Source: CAYPAV01 sp964408805
GTDB lineage: Bacteria > Pseudomonadota > Alphaproteobacteria > UBA8366
DNA length: 64,000 bases
Reading direction: 5' to 3'
NCBI GenBank assembly: GCA_964408805.1
Contig: CAYPAV010000003.1
Coordinates: 248,001 to 312,000, forward strand
The notes under the pieces were generated by a model. That model saw only the letters and a list, made by a program, of their open reading frames with translations, was not told the origin of the DNA and made no database searches. Positions 46,924-55,243 of this stretch are shown piece by piece (the first letter of the stretch is position 1; the number at the start of each line of letters is the position of its first letter). A program made the translations under genes and the position numbers.

Positions 46924-47157
46924 ATGCATGATACGATGATCAACGGCGGAACGGCGCCCATCAGTCCCAAGCTGCTCGTCGCAATTGGCCTTCTTCTCGC
47001 CTTTGCGGTGGTCTCGGCCATCCTCAGCGTCGCCAACCCGCCGTTGGCGTTGGTCAAGGAACGACCGGCGGGCCAGACCACGACGATCCCGGATCCGAAC
47101 CGCGCGGCAATACCCTATGAAGAGGAATTGACCGAGTCGGAAGCCGAACTCGAGTAG
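46924..47157 (+). CDS. Small single-pass membrane protein, unknown function
   Basis: A 77-residue protein with one hydrophobic segment (LLVAIGLLLAFAVVSAILSV, about 17-36) followed by a proline-rich and then strongly acidic tail (YEEELTESEAELE). No known domain. ATG 46924 is chosen because the frame upstream is unlikely to be coding. Isolated between the divergent lipoprotein gene and the convergent SDR. Confidence 0.5.
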   Translation: MHDTMINGGTAPISPKLLVAIGLLLAFAVVSAILSVANPPLALVKERPAGQTTTIPDPNRAAIPYEEELTESEAELE

Positions 47158-47191
47158 GCCCGAGACTCACGCCGTTTCGGAGGCCGGCGCC

Positions 47192-48084
47192 CTATAGCCG
47201 CCCGCCGCCGACCCGGAGATTGGCGCCCGCGACATAAGATGCCTTCTCGCTGAGAAGCCAGAATATCGCCTCGGCGATCTCCTCGGCCTCGGCGACCCGG
47301 CCGATCGGTATATTCGGGCCCAAGGTTTCCAGCTTCTCCGGCGATGGCATATCGGTCGCGGTCAGGCCGGGCGCGACCGTGTTGACGCGAATGCCCTCGC
47401 CCGCGACCTCCTGGCTGAGACCAATCGTGAGACTGTTGACCCCGCCCTTCGAGGCGGCGTAAAGCACCCCTTCTCCGGCGCCTCCGAGACGCGCCGAGCC
47501 GGAGGAGACGTTGACGATGGCGCCGCCGGCACCACCCGAATTCGTCGACATCCGCTTCACCGCCTCGCGCGCGCAAATGAAATAGCCCGTCACGTTGACT
47601 TGCAGGACGCGGTTGATCGCGTCGGCGGAAAGCGCATCAAGGCGTCCCCGGGGACCGTGGATGCCGGCGTTGTTGACCAGCCCCGTAAGCGGGCCGAAGC
47701 GATCGTCGACGGCGGCGAACATGGCCATGATTTCCGCCTCGACGCCGGTATCCGCCTGGACCGGCATCGCCNNNNNNNNNNNNNNNNNNNNNNNNNNNNN
47801 NNNNNNNNNNNNNNNNNNNNNNNNNNNNNNNNNNNNNNNNNNNNNNNNNNNNNNNNNNNNNNNNNNNNNNNGAACATGGCCATGATTTCCGCCTCGACGC
47901 CGGTATCCGCCTGGACCGGCATCGCCGTGCCGCCGGCGGCCTCGACGGCCGCGCAGGTCGCCTCCGCAGCCGCCGCGTTCGATTGATAGTTGACCGCGAC
48001 GGCATGGCCAGCGGCGCCGCAAAGCCGCGCCACGGCGGCCCCGATTCCCCGGCTGCCGCCGGTGATGAGCGTCACCTGTTGCAT
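47192..48084 (-). CDS. SDR-family oxidoreductase interrupted by an assembly gap
   Basis: Upstream part: MQQVTLITGGSRGIGAAVA (cofactor motif) to EAEIMAMF. Downstream part: AAVDDRFGPLTGLVNNAGIHG, the catalytic Ser in IVNVSSGSARLGG and Tyr/Lys in LYAASKGGVN, ending LRVGGGRL. Between them are 100 N and a second copy of 55 bp. Removing 155 bp gives 738 bp, exactly 246 codons, and a seamless 245-aa SDR of FabG/glucose-dehydrogenase type. So the gene is intact in the organism and its in-window interruption is artefactual. Substrate unknown. It lies 89 bp downstream of sspB's stop. Confidence 0.85.
47717..47771. repeat. Left copy of 55-bp duplicate flanking the N gap
   Basis: Identical to 47872-47926, starting gaacatggccatgatttcc and ending ggcatcgcc. 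A contig-end overlap, not a biological repeat. Confidence 0.9.
47772..47871. other. 100-N scaffold gap
   Basis: Exactly 100 N, the conventional length for a gap of unknown size. Flanked by identical 55-mers, which suggests that the true sequence has no gap here. Confidence 0.95.
47872..47926. repeat. Right copy of 55-bp duplicate flanking the N gap
   Basis: Base-for-base the same as 47717-47771. See the SDR entry: collapsing the two copies restores the reading frame. Confidence 0.9.
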
Positions 48085-48173
48085 GAAATTCTCCCCTGTC
48101 GTCGAATTCGATATCGTTGATGTTCGCGTGCGTGACGTCGCGCCGTCCGCCGGTGTGCCGGACGATGTGTCAG

Positions 48174-48662
48174 CTATTTCTTGCGGAACGCATCGAGGGT
48201 GACGACATTGCCGTCCTCGCCCTCGGCCGGCGCCTCGGCCGCCGGTGGCGGCGCGAGGCTCTCTTCGCTCTCGGCGCCCTCTCCGTTCAGCTCGACCTCG
48301 CCGCCGCCCTCGAATTTCAATTGCAGAACGAAGTTGACTGAAGGGTCGGCGAAGGTGGTGATCGCGGGAAACGGGATGATCAGCTGTTCGCGATTGTCGT
48401 TGAAGCTGAGCGAAACCAGAAACCGGTCGTCCTCGACCTGGAGGTCCCAAAACTGGTGCTGCAGCACGATGGTCATCTCCTCGGGAAATTTTTCATGGAG
48501 ATGATCGGGCAGCTCGACCCCGGCATGATCTGTCTGAAAGGTGATGAACAGGTGGTGCGCACCCGGCAAGCCGAATTTGGCCGTTTGCGACAACGCCTCG
48601 CGCACCACGTTGCGGAGCGCGCGCTCAACCATCAGGTCGTATCGCAGCAGTTCCTTGCTCAT
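48174..48662 (-). CDS. sspB: ClpXP adaptor protein SspB (alpha type)
   Basis: A 162-residue protein: ELLRYDLMVERALRNVVREAL, HHLFITFQTDHAGVELPDHL, MTIVLQHQFWDLQVEDDRFLVSLSFN form the substrate-binding domain; an acidic, proline/alanine-rich linker follows, ending in the ClpX-docking tail NVVTLDAFRKK. SspB carries ssrA-tagged proteins to ClpXP. The ATG at 48662 is the family start; the longer frame to 48722 is not supported. The tmRNA that makes the tag is encoded immediately upstream on the same strand. Confidence 0.9.
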   Translation of the reverse strand: MSKELLRYDLMVERALRNVVREALSQTAKFGLPGAHHLFITFQTDHAGVELPDHLHEKFPEEMTIVLQHQFWDLQVEDDRFLVSLSFNDNREQLIIPFPAITTFADPSVNFVLQLKFEGGGEVELNGEGAESEESLAPPPAAEAPAEGEDGNVVTLDAFRKK

Positions 48663-48744
48663 GAGAGAATTGTTAGACTCCAAGGTCCCGAGCGTCAACC
48701 AATAGCAAGCGCTCAAGGACATCGGATAGAAATTCGGGGTAATA

Positions 48745-49085
48745 GTGGGGGGCTTCTGTTGCCCGGTGCCCCCCGAACCGCGCTTGCCGTCTAGCTAGAA
48801 GCTATTAAGCAGCGATGCGGGCTTCGCCCGCGAAGTTGTCATTGGCATTTATAGCCGTGGCCCGATAACGGCGGTACCATGCCGGGCACAAGCAAAGTCT
48901 TTACCACGTACGTCGATCCTGGTTCGCCCCCATGATGCCGACCGGCCCGCGTTGCACACGCGGCCGGCCGGGAAACTGGTGGAGGCGCCGGGCACTGCCC
49001 CCGGGTCCGTAACGCTTATTCCACTAGGCCATTTAGTGCCGTAGTCGGTCTCCCGACACCTGGAATATAGGGACTTCGACCCCAC
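48745..49085 (-). ncRNA. ssrA: Permuted two-piece transfer-messenger RNA
   Basis: Read on the minus strand, the acceptor piece comes first (about 49085 to 48977) and ends with the T-arm and CTCCACCA at 48984-48977. A loop of about 45 nt (48976-48932) that is normally removed follows, then the coding piece starts GGGGGCGAACCAGG at 48931. The 5' GGGGGCG and 3' CGCCTCC pair over 7 bp with a G3-U alanine identity pair. The tag frame is 48846-48808 (ANDNFAGEARIAA) followed by TAA TAG. A GGGGGGC/GCCCCCC hairpin (48774-48747) with the GGCAACAGAAGCC-like conserved element closes the coding piece. The outer ends are approximate. Confidence 0.93.
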
Positions 49086-49194
49086 GATTTCAAGAGGGAA
49101 GGCCCGCCGGGCGGTGGCCGTTTAACCGCGGAATATCGATTTTCCGCCATTCCGAGAATTCCCAAGACGCGACCCCTGGTGTATGATCGCTCTC

Positions 49195-49989
49195 ATGCGA
49201 CAATATCTTGAGCTCATGGACCGCGTGCGCCGGGAAGGTGTGTGGAAGGACGACCGCACCGGGACCGGCACCCACAGCGTCTTCGGTCACCAGATGCGCT
49301 TCGACCTGGCGGACGGCTTCCCGCTGGTGACCACCAAGAAGCTCCACCTACCCTCGATCGTCCACGAGCTCCTGTGGTTCCTTCGCGGCGACACCAATGT
49401 CCGCTATCTGCAAGAGAACGGCGTCTCGATCTGGGACGAATGGGCCGACGAGACGGGCGAGCTCGGCCCGGTCTACGGCGCCCAATGGCGGGCCTGGCCC
49501 AATGGAAGCGGCGGCACCATCGACCAGATCGCCGACGTTGTGCGCCAGATCAAAACCAATCCCGATTCGCGCCGCCTGATCGTCACCGCCTGGAACCCGG
49601 CCGAGATCGAGTCCATGGCGCTCCCGCCCTGCCATTGCCTCTTTCAGTTCTATGTCCTGGAGGGCCGGCTGTCCTGCCAGCTCTACCAACGAAGCGCGGA
49701 TATCTTCCTCGGCGTCCCCTTCAATATCGCGTCCTATGCGTTGCTGACGCTGATGATGGCGCGGGCGACCGGCCTCGAAGCCGGCGAATTCATCCATACG
49801 CTGGGCGACGCCCATCTCTATTCGAACCATATCGAACAGGCCGATGCCCAATTGGCGCGAGACCCCTATCCGCTGCCCGAAATGCATCTCGCCCCCGGGA
49901 TCGACGACATCTTCGGTTTCGCCCATGAGGATTTCACCCTCGAGGGCTACCGCTTCCACCCCCATATTCCGGCCAAGGTCGCGGTCTAG
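49195..49989 (+). CDS. thyA: Thymidylate synthase
   Basis: A 264-residue enzyme, the same length as the E. coli protein. MRQYLELMDRVRREG, DRTGTGTHSVFGHQMRFDL, the catalytic Cys in ALPPCHCLFQFYVLEGRL, LYQRSADIFLGVPFNIASYA and GDAHLYSNH are all present. It methylates dUMP with 5,10-methylene-THF and makes dihydrofolate, which the next gene (12 bp away) reduces. An in-frame ATG at 49183 is possible but the family begins at 49195. Confidence 0.97.
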   Translation: MRQYLELMDRVRREGVWKDDRTGTGTHSVFGHQMRFDLADGFPLVTTKKLHLPSIVHELLWFLRGDTNVRYLQENGVSIWDEWADETGELGPVYGAQWRAWPNGSGGTIDQIADVVRQIKTNPDSRRLIVTAWNPAEIESMALPPCHCLFQFYVLEGRLSCQLYQRSADIFLGVPFNIASYALLTLMMARATGLEAGEFIHTLGDAHLYSNHIEQADAQLARDPYPLPEMHLAPGIDDIFGFAHEDFTLEGYRFHPHIPAKVAV

Positions 49990-50000
49990 GCGGATTCCCC

Positions 50001-50498
50001 ATGATCCTCATCCTCGTCGCCGCCCTGGCGGAGAACCGGGTCATCGGCCGCGACGGCGATCTGCCCTGGCATCTCCCGGCCGACCTGAAGCACTTCAAGG
50101 CAATGACCCTGGGCAAGCCGGTGATCATGGGCCGCAAGACCTGGGAGTCGCTGCGGGTCCGTCCGCTTCCCGGCCGCCGCAACATCGTGGTGACGCGAAA
50201 CGCCGGCTTCGACGCCCCCGGGGCCGAGACCGCGCCGTCCCTCGATGACGCCCTCGCCATGGTGGCGGAGGCACCGGAAGCGGCGGTGATCGGCGGGGCG
50301 GCGCTTTTCGAGAAGGCGCTTTCGCGCGCCGAGATCCTTCATCTGACCGAGGTTCACGCCGAGATCGCGGGCGATGTATATTTCCCCGCCGTCGACCCCG
50401 CTAATTGGCAAGAGACGGCGCGCGAGCGCCACCCGGCCGACGGCGCTGCCCCCGCCCATAGTTTCGTGACGCTGGAACGCCGGCGTCCAACCGATTGA
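50001..50498 (+). CDS. folA: Dihydrofolate reductase
   Basis: A 165-residue enzyme with LVAALAENRVIGRDGDLPWHLPADLKHFK, the catalytic acidic residue in the LPWHLPADL helix, GKPVIMGRKTWESL, PGRRNIVVTRN and VIGGAALFEKAL. It reduces dihydrofolate to tetrahydrofolate with NADPH, completing the thymidylate cycle with thyA just upstream. Confidence 0.95.
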   Translation: MILILVAALAENRVIGRDGDLPWHLPADLKHFKAMTLGKPVIMGRKTWESLRVRPLPGRRNIVVTRNAGFDAPGAETAPSLDDALAMVAEAPEAAVIGGAALFEKALSRAEILHLTEVHAEIAGDVYFPAVDPANWQETARERHPADGAAPAHSFVTLERRRPTD

Positions 50499-50520
50499 TC
50501 GCCCGAGAAAAGGACCCCCC

Positions 50521-50913
50521 ATGCCGCTCCATGCCCTCGACCACTACACCATCATCACGACCGACGTCGAAGAAACCGCGCGCTTCTACGAAACCGTTTT
50601 CGAACTCGAGCGAGGGCCCGCCCCGGACCTCGGCAACCCCATCGTCTGGCTCTATGGCGGCGGCAACCCGCTGCTGCATATCGTGACGCGAAAGGAGGTT
50701 CCGGGCCCCGGCAGCGGTCGCATCGACCACGTCGCCTTTCGCGCCACCGACTACGCCGGCACCCTGGAGCGCCTCGCCGCCCACGAAATCCGCTACCAGG
50801 AACAACGCCTCCCCGAAATCGGCACCCACCAACTCTTCGCCGAATGCGCCGACGGCACCTGGGTGGAACTGGTCTTCGATCCCAAGGAGGTGGATGCGGC
50901 GAAGGGGGCGTGA
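50521..50913 (+). CDS. VOC-family (glyoxalase-like) protein
   Basis: A 130-residue protein made of the paired beta-alpha-beta-beta-beta units of the vicinal oxygen chelate fold: LHALDHYTIITTDVEETARFYETVF at the N-terminus, GRIDHVAFRATDY in the second half and DGTWVELVFDP at the end. His6/His8 region and Glu near the C-terminus could hold a metal. It starts 22 bp after folA, but a function in folate metabolism is not implied. A run of ten G follows its stop. Confidence 0.8.
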   Translation: MPLHALDHYTIITTDVEETARFYETVFELERGPAPDLGNPIVWLYGGGNPLLHIVTRKEVPGPGSGRIDHVAFRATDYAGTLERLAAHEIRYQEQRLPEIGTHQLFAECADGTWVELVFDPKEVDAAKGA

Positions 50914-51016
50914 GGGGGGGGGGGATCGACTACGCCTAGAGTCTTGCCCCCTTTGTAACCACCGCCGCGTTCGCTACGATGGAGACGTTCCGGACCCCGT
51001 GCCCGAAGAGACCGTC

Positions 51017-52195
51017 ATGAACACAGCCCTCGATACCAGCGACCCCATCGACCCCATCGCCAATGCCCAGGCACTCGGGCCCGAGCTGGCGGCGGCGGCA
51101 GACGAGATCGAGCGGACGCGGCGGATTCCGCCGGCGCTGATGGCGCGGCTGCACGAGTTGCGGCTCTGCCGGATGCTGTTGCCGAGCGCCTTTGGCGGCG
51201 ACGAGATCGCGCCCGGCGCCTATTTTCTGGCGGTGGCGGCGCTGGCGCAGCATGACGCCTCGGTCGCCTGGAACGTCTTCGTCACCAATAGCGCCGCCCT
51301 CCTCACCCCCTATCTAGAACCCGAGACGGCGCGCACCATCTTCGCGGCCCCCAACGCGCTGTGCGCCTGGGGACCCCCAAATTCGATCATGGCGACGGTC
51401 GAGCCGGGCGGCTACCGGGTCAGCGGCGAGTGGGGGTTCGCCAGCGGCTGCCGGAACGCGACCTGGATGGGCCTGCACTGCCGAATCCAGGAGGCGGACG
51501 GCAGCGTGCGAATGGACGGGAACGGCGAGCCGGAGATCCGGAGCCTCCTGTTCCCGGCCGAAGACGCGACCCTGATCGATACCTGGGACACCATCGGCCT
51601 TCGCGGCACCGCTTCCGATTCCTACAGGGTGGAAGACCTGTTCGTGCGCGACGCCTTTACCGGCCTTCGCGGGGCGCCGGAGACAAGGCGGGAGCCGGGG
51701 GCCCTATACGCCTTCACAATGCAGGGGCTGTACGCGGTCGGCGTCGCCGGAGTGGCGCTGGGGACGGCGCGGGCGATGCTGGACGAATTCGCCGGGCTGG
51801 CCGGCCGCAAGACGCCGCGCGGCTTGAGCCGTCTGGCGGAGCGCGCCGCCGTCCAGGCCGGCGTCGCCGAGGCCGAGGCGAGTTTGGGATCGGCCCGGGC
51901 ATATATGCTGGAGACGCTCGGCGAGATTTATGCCGCCGCCGCTTCCGACAAGCCGATCGATATGGGGGAGCGGGCCCGCGTCCGCCTCTCGGCGTCGAAC
52001 GCCATTCGCGGTGCCGTGGCGACGGCGGATTGGATTCACAAGGCGGCCGGGGTGGACGCGATCTTCAGCGGCGGCTCCCTCGAGCGCCGCTTCCGCGACA
52101 TGCATACCCTCTCGCAGCAAATCCAGTCCCGCGACGCCCATTACGAGGCGGTCGGGCAGGTCCTGCTCGGGAACCCGCCGGCGGTCTTTTTCTGA
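51017..52195 (+). CDS. Acyl-CoA-dehydrogenase-fold flavin monooxygenase (HpaB/DszC type)
   Basis: A 392-residue protein: ELAAAADEIERTRRIPPALM, LHELRLCRMLLPSAFGGDEI, ALAQHDASVAWNVFVTN, GYRVSGEWGFASGC, TWDTIGLRGTASDSYRVEDLFV and a C-terminal helical bundle. The pattern is that of group D flavin monooxygenases and related acyl-CoA dehydrogenase-like proteins (C-terminal domain type 2) rather than a true acyl-CoA dehydrogenase. It would need a separate flavin reductase, not visible here. It precedes a catabolic cluster (53.2-58.8 kb) and could hydroxylate its substrate. ATG 51017 chosen; the frame upstream is noncoding. Confidence 0.75.
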   Translation: MNTALDTSDPIDPIANAQALGPELAAAADEIERTRRIPPALMARLHELRLCRMLLPSAFGGDEIAPGAYFLAVAALAQHDASVAWNVFVTNSAALLTPYLEPETARTIFAAPNALCAWGPPNSIMATVEPGGYRVSGEWGFASGCRNATWMGLHCRIQEADGSVRMDGNGEPEIRSLLFPAEDATLIDTWDTIGLRGTASDSYRVEDLFVRDAFTGLRGAPETRREPGALYAFTMQGLYAVGVAGVALGTARAMLDEFAGLAGRKTPRGLSRLAERAAVQAGVAEAEASLGSARAYMLETLGEIYAAAASDKPIDMGERARVRLSASNAIRGAVATADWIHKAAGVDAIFSGGSLERRFRDMHTLSQQIQSRDAHYEAVGQVLLGNPPAVFF

Positions 52196-52227
52196 GCCGA
52201 GCCAATCCGATCAGAGGGCCGAGCCGA

Positions 52228-53055
52228 TCAGAGGGCCGACAGGCGTTCGACCCGTTCGTTGATCCTGGCCAACGCCTCGCGGACCTGCGAGGTCGCCGAC
52301 TCGGTTTCATCCGAGAGCGATTTGACCTCCGAGGCGACGACGGCGAAGCCGCGGCCGGCATCGCCCGCCCGGGCCGCCTCGATGGTGGCATTGAGAGCCA
52401 GCATCTTGGTCTGTTTCGCGATCATTTCGATCTGTTCCGCGACCTTGGCGATCTGAGAGATCTCGCCGCTGAACTCGCTGACCTCCGTCATTATCTTGCC
52501 GCGGTCTAGACTGTCTTCCTCGGCCAAGGCCATCGGAACCTCCTCCATTACGGGTTCGGGCTTCGGCGCAGGCGCCACCGGTGCCGGCGCGGGTGCCGCC
52601 GGTTCCGGGGCGGCGACGCTCTCGACCGGAGCGCTTCGCCGGGCAATCTCCTCGGCCGCGGCGGCCTTCATGACCGTGGACAACGTGACATAGGCTTCCG
52701 TCCATGCCGCTTCCACTTCATCCGTGAAGGCATCGCCGAGGCCCTGGCCCAAGGTCCAGAGAAGGGCTTCCCCCACCGTGTCGTAATGCGCATCCTCGAC
52801 ACCGTATTGGATATGGCGCACGCCGAGCTCCTGGATCGTCGGCAACAGCTTCTCCGGCGAGTCCAGCTCATCGACCGCGAAAGTAAGCGCCGACATCAGC
52901 ATCTGCTTCTGCGTCGTCAGATCTTCCTTGAAGAGCGGCCGCACTTTGGGGTCGAGTTCGAACAAGCGATTGTAAAAAAGTTCCGCCGCCTGATCGGAGA
53001 TCGGTGCGACCGCGGCGAAAGTTTCCTTAACCAAGGCAATTTGATTCGGTTGCAA
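52228..53055 (-). CDS. Soluble globin-coupled sensor with short MCP-like signalling domain
   Basis: A 275-residue protein without membrane segments. Residues 1-130 are a classical globin: LVKETFAAVAPISDQAAELFYNRLFELDP, with the proximal His81 in IQELGVRHIQYGV and WTLGQGLGDAF. Residues 140-185 are a proline/alanine linker. Residues 190-275 carry a methyl-accepting-type hairpin tip: IAKQTKMLALNATIEAARAGD and GRGFAVVASEVKSLSDET. The signalling part is much shorter than in normal chemoreceptors. TTG 53055 has cggag 7 nt upstream and matches the globin N-terminus; GTG 53079 lacks a spaced site. Haem-based gas or redox sensing is expected. Confidence 0.82.
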   Translation of the reverse strand: MQPNQIALVKETFAAVAPISDQAAELFYNRLFELDPKVRPLFKEDLTTQKQMLMSALTFAVDELDSPEKLLPTIQELGVRHIQYGVEDAHYDTVGEALLWTLGQGLGDAFTDEVEAAWTEAYVTLSTVMKAAAAEEIARRSAPVESVAAPEPAAPAPAPVAPAPKPEPVMEEVPMALAEEDSLDRGKIMTEVSEFSGEISQIAKVAEQIEMIAKQTKMLALNATIEAARAGDAGRGFAVVASEVKSLSDETESATSQVREALARINERVERLSAL

Positions 53056-53218
53056 GGCACTGCTCCGTTCTGATTCCACTCTCCAGGGACGCCATTCAAA
53101 CAGAAAATGGTTTACCGTTGATTAACCGCGTACAGGCCCGCAAAGTCCTTGATATCCGGCCGGTACCGCCGCATCGGGCTAAATCGAAGAGAAACAGTGC
53201 CATCAGGAGCCGTCGAAA

Positions 53219-53980
53219 ATGAACGAACGCGAATTCGCCAGCCGCGCCCGCATCGGCATCGCACCGCCGCAATCCAACCCCGTCGTCGAACCGGAAATGT
53301 CGGTCCTGCTGCCGGATCGTGTCGGCATGCTGGTGACGCGACTCACGGGGTCGGAGCAGGATCCCAAGAAAAGGTTCCGGCAATATGTCGATAATCTGGA
53401 GACCAGCCTGGAGGCCTTCGGGGTGGCGCAGCTCGATGCCTTCGGTTTCGCCTGCACGGCACCCGCCTATCTTTTCGGGGACGGCGAGGCGGAGGCGCTC
53501 GACCGGGTCTCGCAACGCTTCGGCTATCCGGCGATTTCCTCGGCCCAGGCGATCCGGCGCGCGCTCGACCATCTCGGCCTGGAACGAATTGCTCTTTTCA
53601 GCCCCTATCCCGACTGGTTGACCGAAGCCAGCCGGGTCTACTGGCAAGGCTGCGGCTACGATCTCACCGCTTGGGCGACAATGCCGGACGACACCACGGA
53701 CACGACCAATATCTACCGAATTCGCACCGAAGGGGTCCTCCGCGCCGCGGAAGCGCTGGAGACGGGCGATGCCGAAGTCGTGCTGATGACCGGAACCGGC
53801 ATGCCGACCCTCCCCGCCATGCCGGCGCTCACGGAACGGACGGGCAAGCCCATCCTGTCCTCGAACCTCTGCCTCGCCTGGGCCTTGCTCGACGAGTTGG
53901 GCCTGGCCGAGAGCGCGCCGCCCCGCTATCCGGGCGAGGTTCTGCTTGGCGGCTGGGTGCCGCGCCTCGATCGGCTCTGA
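53219..53980 (+). CDS. Asp/Glu racemase-fold protein, maleate isomerase / arylmalonate decarboxylase-like
   Basis: A 253-residue protein: RIGIAPPQSNPVVEPEM, the first active-site loop DAFGFACTAPAYLFGDG (Cys79), ALDHLGLERIALFSPY, and the second loop AEVVLMTGTGMPTLPAM. Maleate isomerases have a second Cys in that loop; here a Gly/Thr stands there, as in single-Cys members. The family includes NicE, which turns maleate to fumarate in nicotinate degradation. A caggagcc ribosome site precedes the ATG. It lies 216 bp before the NicX-like gene on the same strand, and nothing was recognised in that gap. Confidence 0.72.
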   Translation: MNEREFASRARIGIAPPQSNPVVEPEMSVLLPDRVGMLVTRLTGSEQDPKKRFRQYVDNLETSLEAFGVAQLDAFGFACTAPAYLFGDGEAEALDRVSQRFGYPAISSAQAIRRALDHLGLERIALFSPYPDWLTEASRVYWQGCGYDLTAWATMPDDTTDTTNIYRIRTEGVLRAAEALETGDAEVVLMTGTGMPTLPAMPALTERTGKPILSSNLCLAWALLDELGLAESAPPRYPGEVLLGGWVPRLDRL

Positions 53981-54196
53981 CGGCCGGGGCCGGACATCGA
54001 CCAGCCTGACGCCCAACACATGCGGCCTGTGGGTCTTATCCATCGCCGCATCGGTCCGCCAATTCCTGCAATTTGGGCAAGAATCCGGGTTTGACCCCGG
54101 GGGCGACATCGTGCGAAATCCAGATTCTACGGTGGCCACCCTTGAAGTTCCGTCGCATCGGCGGCATCGAGGAATAACGGCGGGAGATGAAGTCTC

Positions 54197-55243
54197 ATGT
54201 TCTCCGATCGCTTAGAGGGCAAGTGGATTGACAAGTTCGTATCGGTCTTCGAGCTCTGTCGGATCGAGCCCGGAGAGACGGCGGCGATCCTTTCCGAAAC
54301 ACAGTCCCGCGATCTCAACGTCCACCTCGCCGAGCTGGCGCTACTGCGATTGGGCGTGAATGTCTTTCACGTGAAATTGACGACACCACCGCAGAATGCC
54401 CCGGTTCCCGTCCGTTCGACCGGCGCCTCGAATTCCGTGCAGGGGCTGGAACCCGTGATAGCGGCACTGGCCGGGTCCACGATGGTTGTCGATTGCACGG
54501 TCGAGGGCATGCTCCACGCACCCGAACTGCCGCGCATCCTGAAGGGCGGCGCCCGGTTGATGATGATATCGAACGAACATCCGGAGGTGCTGGAACGGCT
54601 GATCCCGGATCCGGACCTCACACCCAAGGTCAAGGCCGGCATCAAGATGCTGACGGCGGCGGATCGGATGACCGTGCGGTCGGAGGCCGGAACGGATCTG
54701 ACGGTCGATCTCGCCGATACCCGCGGCGCCGGCGTTTGGGGATATTGCGATCGCCCCGGCCAGGTCGCCCACTGGCCCGGCGGGCTGGTACTTTGCTTTC
54801 CCAAGGCCGGGACGGTGAACGGTACGCTGGTGATGGACGAAGGCGACGTAAACCTGACCTTCAAACGCTACCTCGAGAGCCCGATAACCTTCCAAATCGA
54901 GGACGATTACGTCACCGATATCGCGGGCCAAGGGGTCGATGCGGATCTCTTTCGCGAATATATCGCGGCCTGGGGCGACCGCGAGGCCTATGCGGTGTCC
55001 CATGTCGGCTGGGGCATGAACCCGGCGGCGCGTTGGGACGCCCTGACCATGTACGACAAGCGGGATATCAACGGCACGGAACTGCGGGCCTTTGCCGGCA
55101 ATTTTCTTTATTCGACCGGCGCGAACGAGACCGCCAAGCGCTACACGCTGGGACATTTCGATTTGCCGGTCCGCAATTGCACGATCGGTCTCGACGATGA
55201 GGTTATCGTCGAGAATGGCCGCCTGCGGGAAGATCTCTCATGA
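54197..55243 (+). CDS. NicX-like 2,5-dihydroxypyridine 5,6-dioxygenase family protein (M29-type fold)
   Basis: A 348-residue protein resembling Pseudomonas NicX along its length: SEAGTDLTVDLADTRGAGVWGYCDRPG, AHWPGGLVLCFPKAG, VMDEGDVNLTFKRYLESPITFQIEDDY, EAYAVSHVGWGMNPAARW, RAFAGNFLYSTGAN and LGHFDLPVRNCTIGLDDE. His269, His320 and Asp322 fall where the NicX iron ligands are. NicX opens 2,5-dihydroxypyridine to N-formylmaleamate. The 4-bp overlap (ATGA) with the alpha/beta hydrolase gene, the position of NicD in the pathway, supports this. A different ring substrate is possible because the neighbours include CoA-dependent enzymes. Confidence 0.75.
   Translation: MFSDRLEGKWIDKFVSVFELCRIEPGETAAILSETQSRDLNVHLAELALLRLGVNVFHVKLTTPPQNAPVPVRSTGASNSVQGLEPVIAALAGSTMVVDCTVEGMLHAPELPRILKGGARLMMISNEHPEVLERLIPDPDLTPKVKAGIKMLTAADRMTVRSEAGTDLTVDLADTRGAGVWGYCDRPGQVAHWPGGLVLCFPKAGTVNGTLVMDEGDVNLTFKRYLESPITFQIEDDYVTDIAGQGVDADLFREYIAAWGDREAYAVSHVGWGMNPAARWDALTMYDKRDINGTELRAFAGNFLYSTGANETAKRYTLGHFDLPVRNCTIGLDDEVIVENGRLREDLS

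Noticed and set aside
47772..47871. N gap as a real break or mobile insertion in the SDR gene
   Set aside because: Identical 55-bp ends and exact restoration of the frame on collapse show a contig overlap.
48849..49085. 78-aa minus-strand open frame
   Set aside because: It lies entirely within the permuted tmRNA gene.
50914..50930. Run of ten G after the VOC gene as a structured or regulatory element
   Set aside because: A single short homopolymer with no partner sequence; it may be an assembly-length uncertainty, but nothing more can be said.
53096..54139. 347-aa minus-strand open frame
   Set aside because: Antisense to the maleate-isomerase-like gene, no motifs, and spans a noncoding gap.
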